From NCBI RefSeq assembly GCF_044762665.1, contig NZ_JBIWES010000006.1, positions 124,001 through 188,000 on the forward strand: a stretch of 64,000 bases of DNA, read 5' to 3'. Every line of letters begins with the position of its first letter. The stretch's first letter is position 1. Shown in pieces: positions 32,819 to 41,396 of this stretch. This stretch comes from Peribacillus frigoritolerans_B. Its GTDB lineage: Bacteria; Bacillota; Bacilli; Bacillales; DSM-1321. The notes beneath the pieces are model-generated. The model saw only the letters and a program-made list of their open reading frames with translations. It did no database searches and had not been told where the DNA came from. The translations under genes were made by a program, and so were the position numbers.

Positions 32819-34144
32819 ATGATTAAAGAGACGACGGGTATTCAGGAATTAATCGATTTGGATAAAAAGCATTTTATTCATCCGACTACGGCAATCGAAC
32901 AACAGCAGACAGATGGTCCAAGTTTCATCTTTAAGGAAGGGAAGGGGATATATCTTACGGATGTCACGGGCAGGACTGTCATTGATGGCATGGCTTCACT
33001 TTGGAATGTGAATATTGGACATGGACAAGAAGAGATGGCTGATGTCGCGAAGGAACAAATGGCGAAATTAGCTTTCACCTCAAGTTTCGCCACTTTCAGC
33101 AATGAGCCGGCAATCCGTTTGGCGGCCAAAATCGCTTCCATCGCGCCAGGGGATTTGAATGCAGTTTTCTTCACTTCAGGTGGATCGGAGTCGAATGATA
33201 CGGCGATCAAACTTGCTCGTCATTACTGGCTTTTGAAAGGGCAGCCTAATCGTCAAAAAATCATTTCCCGCTCGAAATCCTATCATGGAGTGGCAATGGG
33301 AGCTACAAGTGCGACTGGCCTGAAGCCGTTCCGAGATTTCACGAATTCAATCGCACCTGATTTTTACCATGTGGACGCTTCCTCCATTGAGGAGTTGCGT
33401 AAGGTCATAGAACAGGAAGGACCGGAAACGATTGCGGCATTTATCGCTGAACCGATTCAAGGGGCCGGTGGCGTGAACCTTCCTCCTGAAGGCTATTTTA
33501 AGGAAGTAAGGGAAATTTGTAATGAATACGGGATTTTGATGGTGACGGATGAAGTCATTACAGGTTTCGGAAGAACAGGGACTTATTTTGGGATTGAACA
33601 CTTTGGTGTTGTACCTGATATGATGTGCTTTGCAAAAGGTGTAACGAGCGGATATGCACAGTTAGGCGGGGTCGTCCTGAATGATAAGATGCATCAGGAT
33701 TTCATTGCCCTTTCAAAAGGCACGCTTTTACATGGCTACACTTACAGCGGGCATCCGATGGCATGTGCGGTTGCTTTAAAAAATATTGAAATAATTGAAC
33801 GTGAAAACCTGATAGAAAACTCGAAACAGCGTGGTGAAGAGTTGCTTGCCGGCTTTAAGAAGCTTCAAAGCAAACATCCGATTATTGGTGATGTCAGAGC
33901 ACTTGGACTAATTGGAGGCATCTCCATCGTAAAGGACAAACAAACAGGTGAAGGCTTTGAGTCACAGCTTGCTCCAAGACTTGTTGCTGAAGCGGCGAAG
34001 AATGGTTTGATTTGCCGCTCTGTTACGTTTGATCAAGATACACTCGTATTCGCACCGCCTTTAATCATTACAAAAGCGGAAGTCGAAAGAATGATTGAAA
34101 TCCTTGATGTGACATTTACTGCTGTCGAAAAAGAAATTTTATAA
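32819..34144 (+). CDS. Class III omega-amino acid aminotransferase
   Basis: PLP-dependent aminotransferase of 441 residues, fold type I. Motifs: SLWNVNIGHG (about 60-69), FFTSGGSESNDTAIKLARHYW, SYHGVAMGA, cofactor aspartate in VTDEVITGFGRTG (about 242-254) and Schiff-base lysine K273 in CFAKGVTSGY. The sequence resembles pyruvate-dependent omega-aminotransferases for beta-alanine, GABA, taurine or polyamine derivatives, and B. subtilis YhxA. AGAAGGGTG precedes ATG 32819. Followed 13 bases later by an aldehyde dehydrogenase that would oxidise the semialdehyde product, and driven by a sigma-54 promoter. Confidence 0.85.
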   Translation: MIKETTGIQELIDLDKKHFIHPTTAIEQQQTDGPSFIFKEGKGIYLTDVTGRTVIDGMASLWNVNIGHGQEEMADVAKEQMAKLAFTSSFATFSNEPAIRLAAKIASIAPGDLNAVFFTSGGSESNDTAIKLARHYWLLKGQPNRQKIISRSKSYHGVAMGATSATGLKPFRDFTNSIAPDFYHVDASSIEELRKVIEQEGPETIAAFIAEPIQGAGGVNLPPEGYFKEVREICNEYGILMVTDEVITGFGRTGTYFGIEHFGVVPDMMCFAKGVTSGYAQLGGVVLNDKMHQDFIALSKGTLLHGYTYSGHPMACAVALKNIEIIERENLIENSKQRGEELLAGFKKLQSKHPIIGDVRALGLIGGISIVKDKQTGEGFESQLAPRLVAEAAKNGLICRSVTFDQDTLVFAPPLIITKAEVERMIEILDVTFTAVEKEIL

Positions 34145-34156
34145 GAGGTGAAAGTG

Positions 34157-35596
34157 ATGGTCATGACGGAAACGCTGAAAAAGAAATTATACATTAATGG
34201 TAAATGGCAAGAAGCTGAAAAGTACACGACACTAAAGTCTCCTTATAGCGGGGAAGTCCTAGCGGAGATTCCTTCGGCGAGCCTTGAAGACGTCGAGTTG
34301 GCAATAGAATCAGCCTATCAAGCTAGAAAAACAATGGCAGCTTTACCTAGTCATAAACGCGCTGCCATACTTGAAAAGCTTGCGAGCCTTTTGGAAAGCC
34401 GCAAAGATGAGGCAGCTGAAATTATTGCAAAAGAGGCAGCGAAACCGATTAAAACGGCAATGGTTGAAGTATCCCGGACGATTGCCACATATAAATTTGC
34501 AGCAGAGGAAGCAAAAAGGATTCATGGAGAAACATTGACGATGGATGCAACAGCTGACGGAGAAGGAAGGATAGGGTACACCGTCCGTGAGCCTCTAGGC
34601 GTTGTGGGTGCGATTACGCCTTTTAATTTTCCGATGAACCTTGTTGCCCATAAAGTAGGCCCGGCCATTGCTGCCGGAAATACACTTGTCCTGAAACCTG
34701 CGAGCCAAACACCGCTATCTTCACTATTTCTTGCCGAACTATTAGCAGAAACGGATTTGCCGGCAGGTGCGTTTAATTTAGTCACCGGAAGCGGTTCGGT
34801 AATCGGTGATAAATTAGTCACCGATTCACGGGTGAAGAGCATTTCATTTACCGGAAGTCCGGCTGTCGGAATCGGGATCCGTAATAAGGCCGGGTTAAAG
34901 AAAGTGAGTCTTGAACTAGGTTCGAATGCGGCTGTCATCGTCGATAAAGGGATCAATATCGATAAAATCATCCAACGCTGTGTATCGGCAGCATTCGCTT
35001 TTCAAGGGCAGGTCTGCATTTCCTTACAGCGCGCTTATGTTCATGAAGAGGTGTATGATGAGTTCGTCAAAAAATTCATGGAAGTAACGAATGGCTTGAA
35101 ACTAGGGGATTCTTTGGACCCGTCTGTGGATATTTCGGCATTGATCAGCGCTGGGGATGTACAGCGAAGCCTGGATTGGATCGGTGAAGCTAAACAACAC
35201 GGTGCGATTGTTGCAGCAGGAGGTAAATCTGAAGGAAATATCCTGCATCCCACTGTGTTGCTGGAAGTGGATGCAATGCTTAAGGTATCTTGTCAGGAAG
35301 TCTTCGCTCCAATTGTTTTGATCAATAAGGTTTCTTCCGTTGAGGAAGCGATTGACTTGGTCAATGATTCCGAATTCGGATTGCAGGCCGGGATTTACAC
35401 AGAAAATATCAATCTGGCTCTTTCTGCCGCAGAAAAATTGGAAGTCGGCGGTGTTATCATTAATGATATCCCAACTTACCGTGTTGACAACATGCCATAT
35501 GGCGGAGTCAAAAAAAGCGGGACTGGTCGCGAAGGGCTGAAATATGCCATTGAAGAAATGACGGAAATGAAATTAATCATTATTAACCGGAATTAA
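34157..35596 (+). CDS. NAD-dependent aldehyde dehydrogenase of omega-amino acid operon
   Basis: Aldehyde dehydrogenase of about 479 residues: ITPFNFPMNLVAHKVGPAIAAG, FTGSPAVG, base Glu in LELGSNAAV, nucleophile Cys in FQGQVCISLQRAY, C-terminal MPYGGVKKSGTGREG. The SNAAV and CISLQRA variants differ from GabD and place it nearer the lactaldehyde/sulfoacetaldehyde-type dehydrogenases, though I would not name a substrate. It should take the semialdehyde made by the upstream aminotransferase. AGAGGTGA precedes ATG 34157; GTG 34148 and ATG 34163 are alternatives. A terminator follows. Confidence 0.83.
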   Translation: MVMTETLKKKLYINGKWQEAEKYTTLKSPYSGEVLAEIPSASLEDVELAIESAYQARKTMAALPSHKRAAILEKLASLLESRKDEAAEIIAKEAAKPIKTAMVEVSRTIATYKFAAEEAKRIHGETLTMDATADGEGRIGYTVREPLGVVGAITPFNFPMNLVAHKVGPAIAAGNTLVLKPASQTPLSSLFLAELLAETDLPAGAFNLVTGSGSVIGDKLVTDSRVKSISFTGSPAVGIGIRNKAGLKKVSLELGSNAAVIVDKGINIDKIIQRCVSAAFAFQGQVCISLQRAYVHEEVYDEFVKKFMEVTNGLKLGDSLDPSVDISALISAGDVQRSLDWIGEAKQHGAIVAAGGKSEGNILHPTVLLEVDAMLKVSCQEVFAPIVLINKVSSVEEAIDLVNDSEFGLQAGIYTENINLALSAAEKLEVGGVIINDIPTYRVDNMPYGGVKKSGTGREGLKYAIEEMTEMKLIIINRN

Positions 35597-35599
35597 TCA

Positions 35600-35634
35600 G
35601 AAAAGAGGTGGGCAGCTGCTCATCTCTTTTTTCT
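35600..35634 (+). terminator. Intrinsic terminator of aminotransferase operon
   Basis: AAAAGAGGTGGGCAG pairs with CTGCTCATCTCTTTT (G-U pairs inside) and ends in T6. Confidence 0.85.
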
Positions 35635-35679
35635 ATGAATCTTGTAAGAGATTGGCCCATGAGTTATGCAAAAATGAAT

Positions 35680-35738
35680 AGGTAATTCACCACTGAATTT
35701 AAATAAGACAGGAAAGGGCAAAAAAACGTGAGTTACCT
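35680..35738. promoter_or_regulatory. Inverted repeats upstream of second sigma-54 promoter
   Basis: AATTCA-CCAC-TGAATT (35684-35699) is a perfect dyad. In addition AGGTAATTCAC (35680-35690) is matched in inverted orientation by GTGAGTTACCT (35728-35738), 10 of 11 bases. They differ from the sites of the first operon, implying another activator. Confidence 0.5.
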
Positions 35739-35750
35739 AATATTTCAAAC

Positions 35751-35766
35751 TGGCATGAATCTTGCT
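35751..35766 (+). promoter_or_regulatory. Sigma-54 (-24/-12) promoter of aldehyde dehydrogenase gene
   Basis: TGGCATGAATCTTGCT, 15 of 16 bases identical to the promoter at 32739-32754, and 46 bp before the start codon. Confidence 0.85.
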
Positions 35767-35811
35767 CATATTTTATATAGGTAGATATCTTAAAACCGAG
35801 GAGGAAATTAC

Positions 35812-37332
35812 ATGCAGGAAACTTTGCAAAATAATACGAAAAAAGAAGGAACGGGAGCACTGGACTTAAAGATGTTCATCAATGGGGAATGGGTGAATTC
35901 GACTTCAGGTGAGAAGAGGGATGTATTGAATCCGGCCACGGGGGAAGTTATTGCCAAAGCAGCGGAAGGGACACAGGAAGATGTGAATGCAGCGGTCGAG
36001 GCAGCAAAATATGCTTTCTATGAAGGTGGTTGGTGGGGAACTCCGGCCGTCGAAAGAGCTCGCATTTTATTCAAAATAGCCGACAAAATAGAAGAAAAAG
36101 CTGAAGAACTAGCTGCGTTGGAGACATTGGACAATGGGAAACCATTGCGTGAGGCTCGTTATGATATAGCTGATTCGGCAGCCTGTTTTAGATATTATGC
36201 AGGATTGGCTACAAAACCGACAGGTCAGACTTTTGAAGTTCCTGACGGCCAGCAAGCGATGGTCGTAAGGGAACCGATCGGTGTCTGCGGGCAGATCGTT
36301 CCATGGAATTTCCCACTGATGATGTCCGCCTGGAAACTGGCTCCGGCTCTTGCTGCAGGAAATTCCGTTGTGTTCAAACCATCTGAGATCACTCCGGTGA
36401 CGGCGGTCAAACTATTTGAAATCATGGATGAGGTAGGATTGCCAAAGGGTGTTGCAAATCTTGTGTTAGGAGCGGGGCCAGTTGTCGGACAAGCCATTGC
36501 AGAGCATGAGGAAATCGATAAAGTAGCCTTTACAGGAGGAACGGCAACAGGACGTAAGATCATGGAGGCTTCACTGGGTAACCTAAAGAAAGTGACATTG
36601 GAGCTCGGCGGTAAATCACCTAATATCGTATTTGCGGACTCAGACTTTGAGACTGCCGTTGACTATGCTCTATACGGGATTTTCTGTAATCAAGGACAAG
36701 TGTGTTCAGCAGGCTCCCGTTTACTGTTGGAAGAGTCAATTTACGATCAATTCATTGCAAGTCTTACTGCGAAGGCGAAAAAGATCAAAGTAGGTTCAGG
36801 TTCTGATGAAAACAGCCAGATGGGACCTATCGTTTCAGAAGCCCATATGAACAAAATTTTATCGTATATCCAAATCGGAAAAGAAGAAGGTGCCAAATTA
36901 ATCGTCGGTGGAAATCGAATTAAAGAAGAAGGCATGGATAAAGGTTACTTTGTCGAACCTACTATTTTTGTTGATACGACACCGGACATGAGGATTGTTC
37001 AGGAAGAAATTTTTGGACCGGTGCTTGTCGTTCAAAAATTCAAGGATGAAGCGGAAGCTCTTCGACTTGCCAATGATACAAAATATGGTTTAGCCGGAGC
37101 GGTGTTCACGAATGATATCGCAAAAGCATACCGTGTCATTAAAAAAGTGCGTGCCGGCATCACGTGGATAAACTCATATCATCCGACTTATAACGAAGCT
37201 CCTTGGGGAGGGTTCAAGCAAAGCGGAAATGGACGCGAACTGGGAACCTTCGGTTACGAAGCTTACACCGAAGTGAAGCAAATCAATAACAACTTGGATA
37301 TTCAGCCAACAGGCTGGTTTGATGAAGAGTAA
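35812..37332 (+). CDS. NAD-dependent aldehyde dehydrogenase (betaine-aldehyde/DhaS-like)
   Basis: Aldehyde dehydrogenase of 506 residues with a 20-residue N-terminal extension. Motifs: IVPWNFPLMMSAWKLAPALAAG, FTGGTATGRKIME, LELGGKSPNIVF, nucleophile in NQGQVCSAGSRL, and APWGGFKQSGNGRELG. The C-terminal tail with INSYHPTYNEAPWGG and a terminal GWF resembles GbsA-type betaine aldehyde dehydrogenases and the broader DhaS group. GAGGAGG precedes the ATG. It forms a single-gene unit under its own sigma-54 promoter, so induction by a specific amine or alcohol is likely. Substrate open. Confidence 0.85.
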   Translation: MQETLQNNTKKEGTGALDLKMFINGEWVNSTSGEKRDVLNPATGEVIAKAAEGTQEDVNAAVEAAKYAFYEGGWWGTPAVERARILFKIADKIEEKAEELAALETLDNGKPLREARYDIADSAACFRYYAGLATKPTGQTFEVPDGQQAMVVREPIGVCGQIVPWNFPLMMSAWKLAPALAAGNSVVFKPSEITPVTAVKLFEIMDEVGLPKGVANLVLGAGPVVGQAIAEHEEIDKVAFTGGTATGRKIMEASLGNLKKVTLELGGKSPNIVFADSDFETAVDYALYGIFCNQGQVCSAGSRLLLEESIYDQFIASLTAKAKKIKVGSGSDENSQMGPIVSEAHMNKILSYIQIGKEEGAKLIVGGNRIKEEGMDKGYFVEPTIFVDTTPDMRIVQEEIFGPVLVVQKFKDEAEALRLANDTKYGLAGAVFTNDIAKAYRVIKKVRAGITWINSYHPTYNEAPWGGFKQSGNGRELGTFGYEAYTEVKQINNNLDIQPTGWFDEE

Positions 37333-37343
37333 ATAGATTGACG

Positions 37344-37377
37344 AAAAAAGGCTGTTCCTTGGGGAACAGCCTTTTTT
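37344..37377 (+). terminator. Intrinsic terminator
   Basis: AAAAAAGGCTGTTCC / GGAACAGCCTTTTTT with TTGG loop, immediately before the tandem repeat array. Confidence 0.92.
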
Positions 37378-37382
37378 CGTGG

Positions 37383-37540
37383 AATCGGAAATATAATGCC
37401 GAAATCGGAGATAAAATCCGAGAAACGCAGATAAAATGTCGAAATCGGAGATAAAATGCCTGAATCGCAGATAAAACCCGAGAATTGCAGATAAAATAGA
37501 AAAACGCAAATAAAATGTAGAAATCGCAGATATATTTAAA
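37383..37540. repeat. Intergenic tandem array, 8 units of 20 bp
   Basis: Unit consensus GAAATCGCAGATAAAATGCC. The ATAAAA element recurs at 37391, 37411, 37431, 37451, 37471, 37491, 37510 and 37530, so the period is 20 bp with one step of 19; the end units are degenerate. Each unit has a small dyad ATC-GCA-GAT (or ATC-GGA-GAT) followed by an A-tract. No spacers, no ribosome site; the minus-strand open frame across it is repeat-driven and I do not call it a gene. Confidence 0.85.
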
Positions 37541-37557
37541 GAATGCTAAACATTGTT

Positions 37558-39606
37558 TTACTTTTGTCGGACTTTTTCAAGATCAACCCGTCCTGAAAAG
37601 AAAACGGCGCCATTACCCATATCTGCGAGGCGATCTGGGGTAAGGGAATTGATGTGTTGTTTTGTTTTAGGTGCATTTTGCCACAAGCCTTGGCTGACAA
37701 GTACGCCGGGTAACACATTTTCACCGGGAGCAGCGGTAAGCAAACATTCACCGCGATCATTCCAGATTCTAACCATATCTCCGGCGGCTATCCCCATTGT
37801 TTTGGCATCAGCGGCATTCATGTGCAGTTTCGGTTCCTTTTCCATGGAGATATGTTTGGCATTATTTGAAAAGGTTGAATTCAAGAAATTGTGATTAGGT
37901 GCCGGAATGAATAAAAATGGCAGGTCGCTGTCTTTTATGATTGGCGTATATGTTGGCAAAGGCTCGTATCCATCCTGTTTCATCCGTTCGGAATAAAGTT
38001 CGATTTTACCGCTTGGTGTCGGGAGTTTTCCTGGGAACAGCGGCTGCATTTTGGCTTTGACAAATTGATTCTTTGAGAGGGAGTCATAGGTAATGCCTTC
38101 CAAATGCGGGTTATCGGGAAAATTCAGCGCCTGCCGTATCATATCTTCCTCTGAATCTCTAAATGCTTGTTCCACAAATCCCATTCCAATAGCTAACAGT
38201 TTGAACAATTCAACATTCGATTTCGATTGGCCATATTTTTCGACTACAGGTTTTTGTATTTGCACGTAATTATGCCAGTATGAATTATAAAAATCCTCCG
38301 TTTCATAAGATGATGTGGCAGGAAGGACGAGGTCGGCAAACATGGCCGTTTCGGTTAAGAATAGATCATGGACAACTGTGAATAGATCTTCCCGCATTAG
38401 ACCTTCCTGCACCTTATTTGCATTCGGAGCGACAAGTGCTGGGTTTGATCCGTATACAAACATGGAGCGAATCGGGTTTTCTTTTTCCAGAAGAGCTTGA
38501 CCGATTTGGTTCATATTAATGGTGCGGGTAGCTTTATTTTGCAATAAATCAGGACGTCTTAAGGCATTTATATTAAAGGCTAGATATCCTGAATTACCTT
38601 TGATGGCTCCGCCGCCTTCCGCCATCCATTGGCCGGTAAGTGCAGGCAGGCAGGCAATGGTACGTACCGCCATGCCTCCATTGTCATGGTGCTGCAGGCC
38701 ATTGCCTATCCGAACGAATGATGGACTTGTGGTGCCGTACATCCTGGCTAGTTCATATAAGTCATCAATTGGAACGCCAGTTATCGCGGAGACGGTCGCA
38801 GGGTCATATTGGCGGACGTGTTCGCGCAATTCAGCAGCACCCACTGTGTATTCATCGAGAAAGGGCTGGTCGACTAGATTCTCGGCATATAGTATATGCA
38901 TTAATCTGAGGGCGAGTGCACTATCGGTGCCAGGCAGAATCGGAATGAACCAATCTGCCCACTTGCCGGTTTGGTTTTTATGTACGTCAATGACAACTAC
39001 TTTGGCCCCGTTTTTTCGGGCTTGCTGGGCAAGCGTCACTTGGTGCATATTTGTGCTCACAGCGTTAATGCCCCACATGATGAAAAGCTTTGTATGAATC
39101 GTTTCTTCTGGATCGATGCCGAATGAACCACCCATTGTATAGCTGTATCCGACTGAGCCAGCCGCATTACAAATGGAACGCTCGAGCATGCTTGCACCGA
39201 GTTTGTTGAAAAAGCGGCGATCCATCCCCTCGGCGCTGAGGTTCCCCATGTTTCCGTAAAAGCTGTAGGGAAGTATGCTTTCCGGTCCGTGCAATTCGAT
39301 CAGGTCTTTCCATTTGGAAGTGATTATATCAATGGCCTCTTCCCAGCTGATTGGAGCGAAAATCCCTTCCCCTTTCGGACCTATGCGCTTTAATGGCTGT
39401 TTTAAGCGATTGGGGTCATATAGGCGAGCAGTCATGTTTCGGACTTTGTTGCAAATATTACCTTTGGTGACTGGATGATCAGGGTCTCCTTGAACTTTAA
39501 TGATTTTCCCGTCTTTTTTGTGCAGCAGTAAACCGCATTGATCAGGACAGTCAAGAGAGCAAACAGAGGGAAAGACTCCATCTGGCTGATTGATATGGGA
39601 TTGCAT
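37558..39606 (-). CDS. Molybdopterin oxidoreductase, YoaE-like
   Basis: Bis-MGD molybdoenzyme of 682 residues (B. subtilis YoaE is about 680). N-terminal [4Fe-4S] cysteines C16, C20, C24 and C52 (CSLDCPDQC ... NIC) are followed by the Molybdopterin domain (about 60-480) and the C-terminal molydop-binding domain (about 565-680, with NHNFLNSTFSNN and the WNDRGE stretch). No signal peptide, so cytoplasmic. Physiological substrate unknown; relatives include formate dehydrogenase-like and anaerobic reductases. ATG 39606 follows GGAGGA. The cofactor genes moeA and mobB lie at 60.6-62.4 kb. Confidence 0.87.
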   Translation of the reverse strand: MQSHINQPDGVFPSVCSLDCPDQCGLLLHKKDGKIIKVQGDPDHPVTKGNICNKVRNMTARLYDPNRLKQPLKRIGPKGEGIFAPISWEEAIDIITSKWKDLIELHGPESILPYSFYGNMGNLSAEGMDRRFFNKLGASMLERSICNAAGSVGYSYTMGGSFGIDPEETIHTKLFIMWGINAVSTNMHQVTLAQQARKNGAKVVVIDVHKNQTGKWADWFIPILPGTDSALALRLMHILYAENLVDQPFLDEYTVGAAELREHVRQYDPATVSAITGVPIDDLYELARMYGTTSPSFVRIGNGLQHHDNGGMAVRTIACLPALTGQWMAEGGGAIKGNSGYLAFNINALRRPDLLQNKATRTINMNQIGQALLEKENPIRSMFVYGSNPALVAPNANKVQEGLMREDLFTVVHDLFLTETAMFADLVLPATSSYETEDFYNSYWHNYVQIQKPVVEKYGQSKSNVELFKLLAIGMGFVEQAFRDSEEDMIRQALNFPDNPHLEGITYDSLSKNQFVKAKMQPLFPGKLPTPSGKIELYSERMKQDGYEPLPTYTPIIKDSDLPFLFIPAPNHNFLNSTFSNNAKHISMEKEPKLHMNAADAKTMGIAAGDMVRIWNDRGECLLTAAPGENVLPGVLVSQGLWQNAPKTKQHINSLTPDRLADMGNGAVFFSGRVDLEKVRQK

Positions 39607-39762
39607 GGCGTATTCCTCCAAAATGATTTATTCTAATAAAATGAATTTTCTTATTTATATTGAAAGTGAAATCGTTGAAAGGTGCAAGAACTTCTTAACA
39701 TATGTTTTTTTTTCTGATAAGCTTACAAGATGAAAATTAACCTATAAATAGGAGGATTCATT

Positions 39763-41232
39763 TTGGAGTATGGAATTATAATATCAATTGGAATATACAT
39801 GGCAGGTATGCTGCTAATTGGCTATTTGGCGTATCGGAAAACGGCTAACCTAACCGATTACATGCTTGGCGGCCGGAACTTGGGCCCGGCTGTGACTGCA
39901 TTGAGTGCAGGGGCTTCCGATATGAGTGGCTGGCTGTTGATGGGTCTCCCTGGTGCGATGTACATAAGCGGGTTGAGTGCTGGCTGGATTGTCATCGGCT
40001 TGTGTGCAGGCTCCTATTTAAACTGGTTATTCGTGGCACCAAGACTTCGGACATATACGGAAATTGCCGGCAATTCGATTACGATTCCCGACTTTTTGGG
40101 AAATCGGTTTAAAGATGGCTCCCGGGTCTTAAAAGTGGTATCAGCATCGGTCATTTTAATTTTCTTCACCTTTTACACTTCTTCGGGCATGGTAGCGGGC
40201 GGTGAGCTTTTCCGTACGGCTTTCCATTTAGATTACCGGTGGGGCATCTGGCTGACGGCGAGCGTCGTTATTCTTTATACATTATTTGGCGGATTCCTGG
40301 CTGTCAGCTGGACGGACTTCGTACAAGGTACAATCATGTTCATTGCCTTAATTCTAGTACCAGTTGTCACGATTATAAATATTGGGGGCTGGGATCCTGC
40401 CTTTAATGAAATAAAATCGATTAACCCGAATTTATTGCATGTTTTTGAAGGAACATCAACCATTGGCATCATATCTCTTCTGGCATGGGGGCTTGGTTAT
40501 TTCGGGCAGCCTCATATAATCGTTCGATTCATGGCGGTTTCATCTGTTAAAGAATTGAAAAGTGCACGGCGAATCGGTATGGGATGGATGATTTTTGCTA
40601 TCGTCGGAGCGATGTTCACCGGATTGGTGGGGATAGCTTATTTTAACCTGACAAACAGTCCTTTAGGGGAAAGGAATGCGGAGTCCGTCTTCATCATTTT
40701 ATCTAAAGAACTGTTTCCATCTTTAATTACAGGCTTCTTGTTGGCTGCGATTTTAGCGGCGGTCATGAGTACGATTGCATCACAGCTGTTAGTATCGGCA
40801 AGTGCTCTGACAGATGATTTCTATAAGCAGTTCATTCGGCCGAATGCATCTGATAAGGAGTTAGTGCTGGTGGGTCGGTTTGGTGTATTGGCGATATCTG
40901 CCATTGCCCTATTATTGGCTTTTAATCCAAGCGGTACGATTCTTAAATTGGTTGGTTATGCATGGGCTGGTTTTGGGGCGGCATTCGGTCCTGTCATTCT
41001 GTTAAGCCTGTATTGGAAACGGATGACGAAATGGGGAGCCCTGGCGGGAATGATTGTCGGTACGGCAACCGTGATTGTCTGGGATATGATCGATAAGTTC
41101 GCTGGAGTATACGAAATCATTCCTGGTTTCATCGCTGGTTCAATAGCGGTGGTCGTTTTCAGCTTATTATCGGCCAAGCCTGCAAAAGATATAGAAGAAG
41201 AATTCAATCAAGCCATTAAAAACCTCTCTTGA
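39763..41232 (+). CDS. Sodium/proline symporter (PutP/OpuE family)
   Basis: Sodium:solute symporter of 489 residues with 13 helices. PutP-type motifs: DYMLGGRNLGPAVTALSAGASDMSGWLLMGLPG (about 32-65) with the sodium-site serines, YLNWLFVAPRLR, and GYFGQPHIIVRFMA. It imports L-proline with sodium for catabolism (PutP) or osmoprotection (OpuE). No putBC genes and no clear SigB promoter are adjacent to decide. TTG start with AGGAGG. A good terminator follows. Confidence 0.88.
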   Translation: MEYGIIISIGIYMAGMLLIGYLAYRKTANLTDYMLGGRNLGPAVTALSAGASDMSGWLLMGLPGAMYISGLSAGWIVIGLCAGSYLNWLFVAPRLRTYTEIAGNSITIPDFLGNRFKDGSRVLKVVSASVILIFFTFYTSSGMVAGGELFRTAFHLDYRWGIWLTASVVILYTLFGGFLAVSWTDFVQGTIMFIALILVPVVTIINIGGWDPAFNEIKSINPNLLHVFEGTSTIGIISLLAWGLGYFGQPHIIVRFMAVSSVKELKSARRIGMGWMIFAIVGAMFTGLVGIAYFNLTNSPLGERNAESVFIILSKELFPSLITGFLLAAILAAVMSTIASQLLVSASALTDDFYKQFIRPNASDKELVLVGRFGVLAISAIALLLAFNPSGTILKLVGYAWAGFGAAFGPVILLSLYWKRMTKWGALAGMIVGTATVIVWDMIDKFAGVYEIIPGFIAGSIAVVVFSLLSAKPAKDIEEEFNQAIKNLS

Positions 41233-41316
41233 TTTATTGAAGGTCCAGTTAAAATGCCGGTGATTTTTATACGATATAAAACAATGAATGCAATATATAT
41301 GGTACAATATCCATAG

Positions 41317-41349
41317 AGTCCTTATGTTGAAAACATGAGGGCTTTTTTT
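41317..41349 (+). terminator. Intrinsic terminator of proline symporter gene
   Basis: AGTCCTTATGTT / AACATGAGGGCTT stem with G-U pairs and seven T. Confidence 0.8.
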
Positions 41350-41396
41350 GAGTGATTTGGGAATAATAAACCAAAAAACAATACAAAGGAAAAAAT

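Noticed and set aside
37383..37540. CRISPR array
   Set aside because: Units are adjacent 20-bp repeats with no unique spacers and no cas genes.
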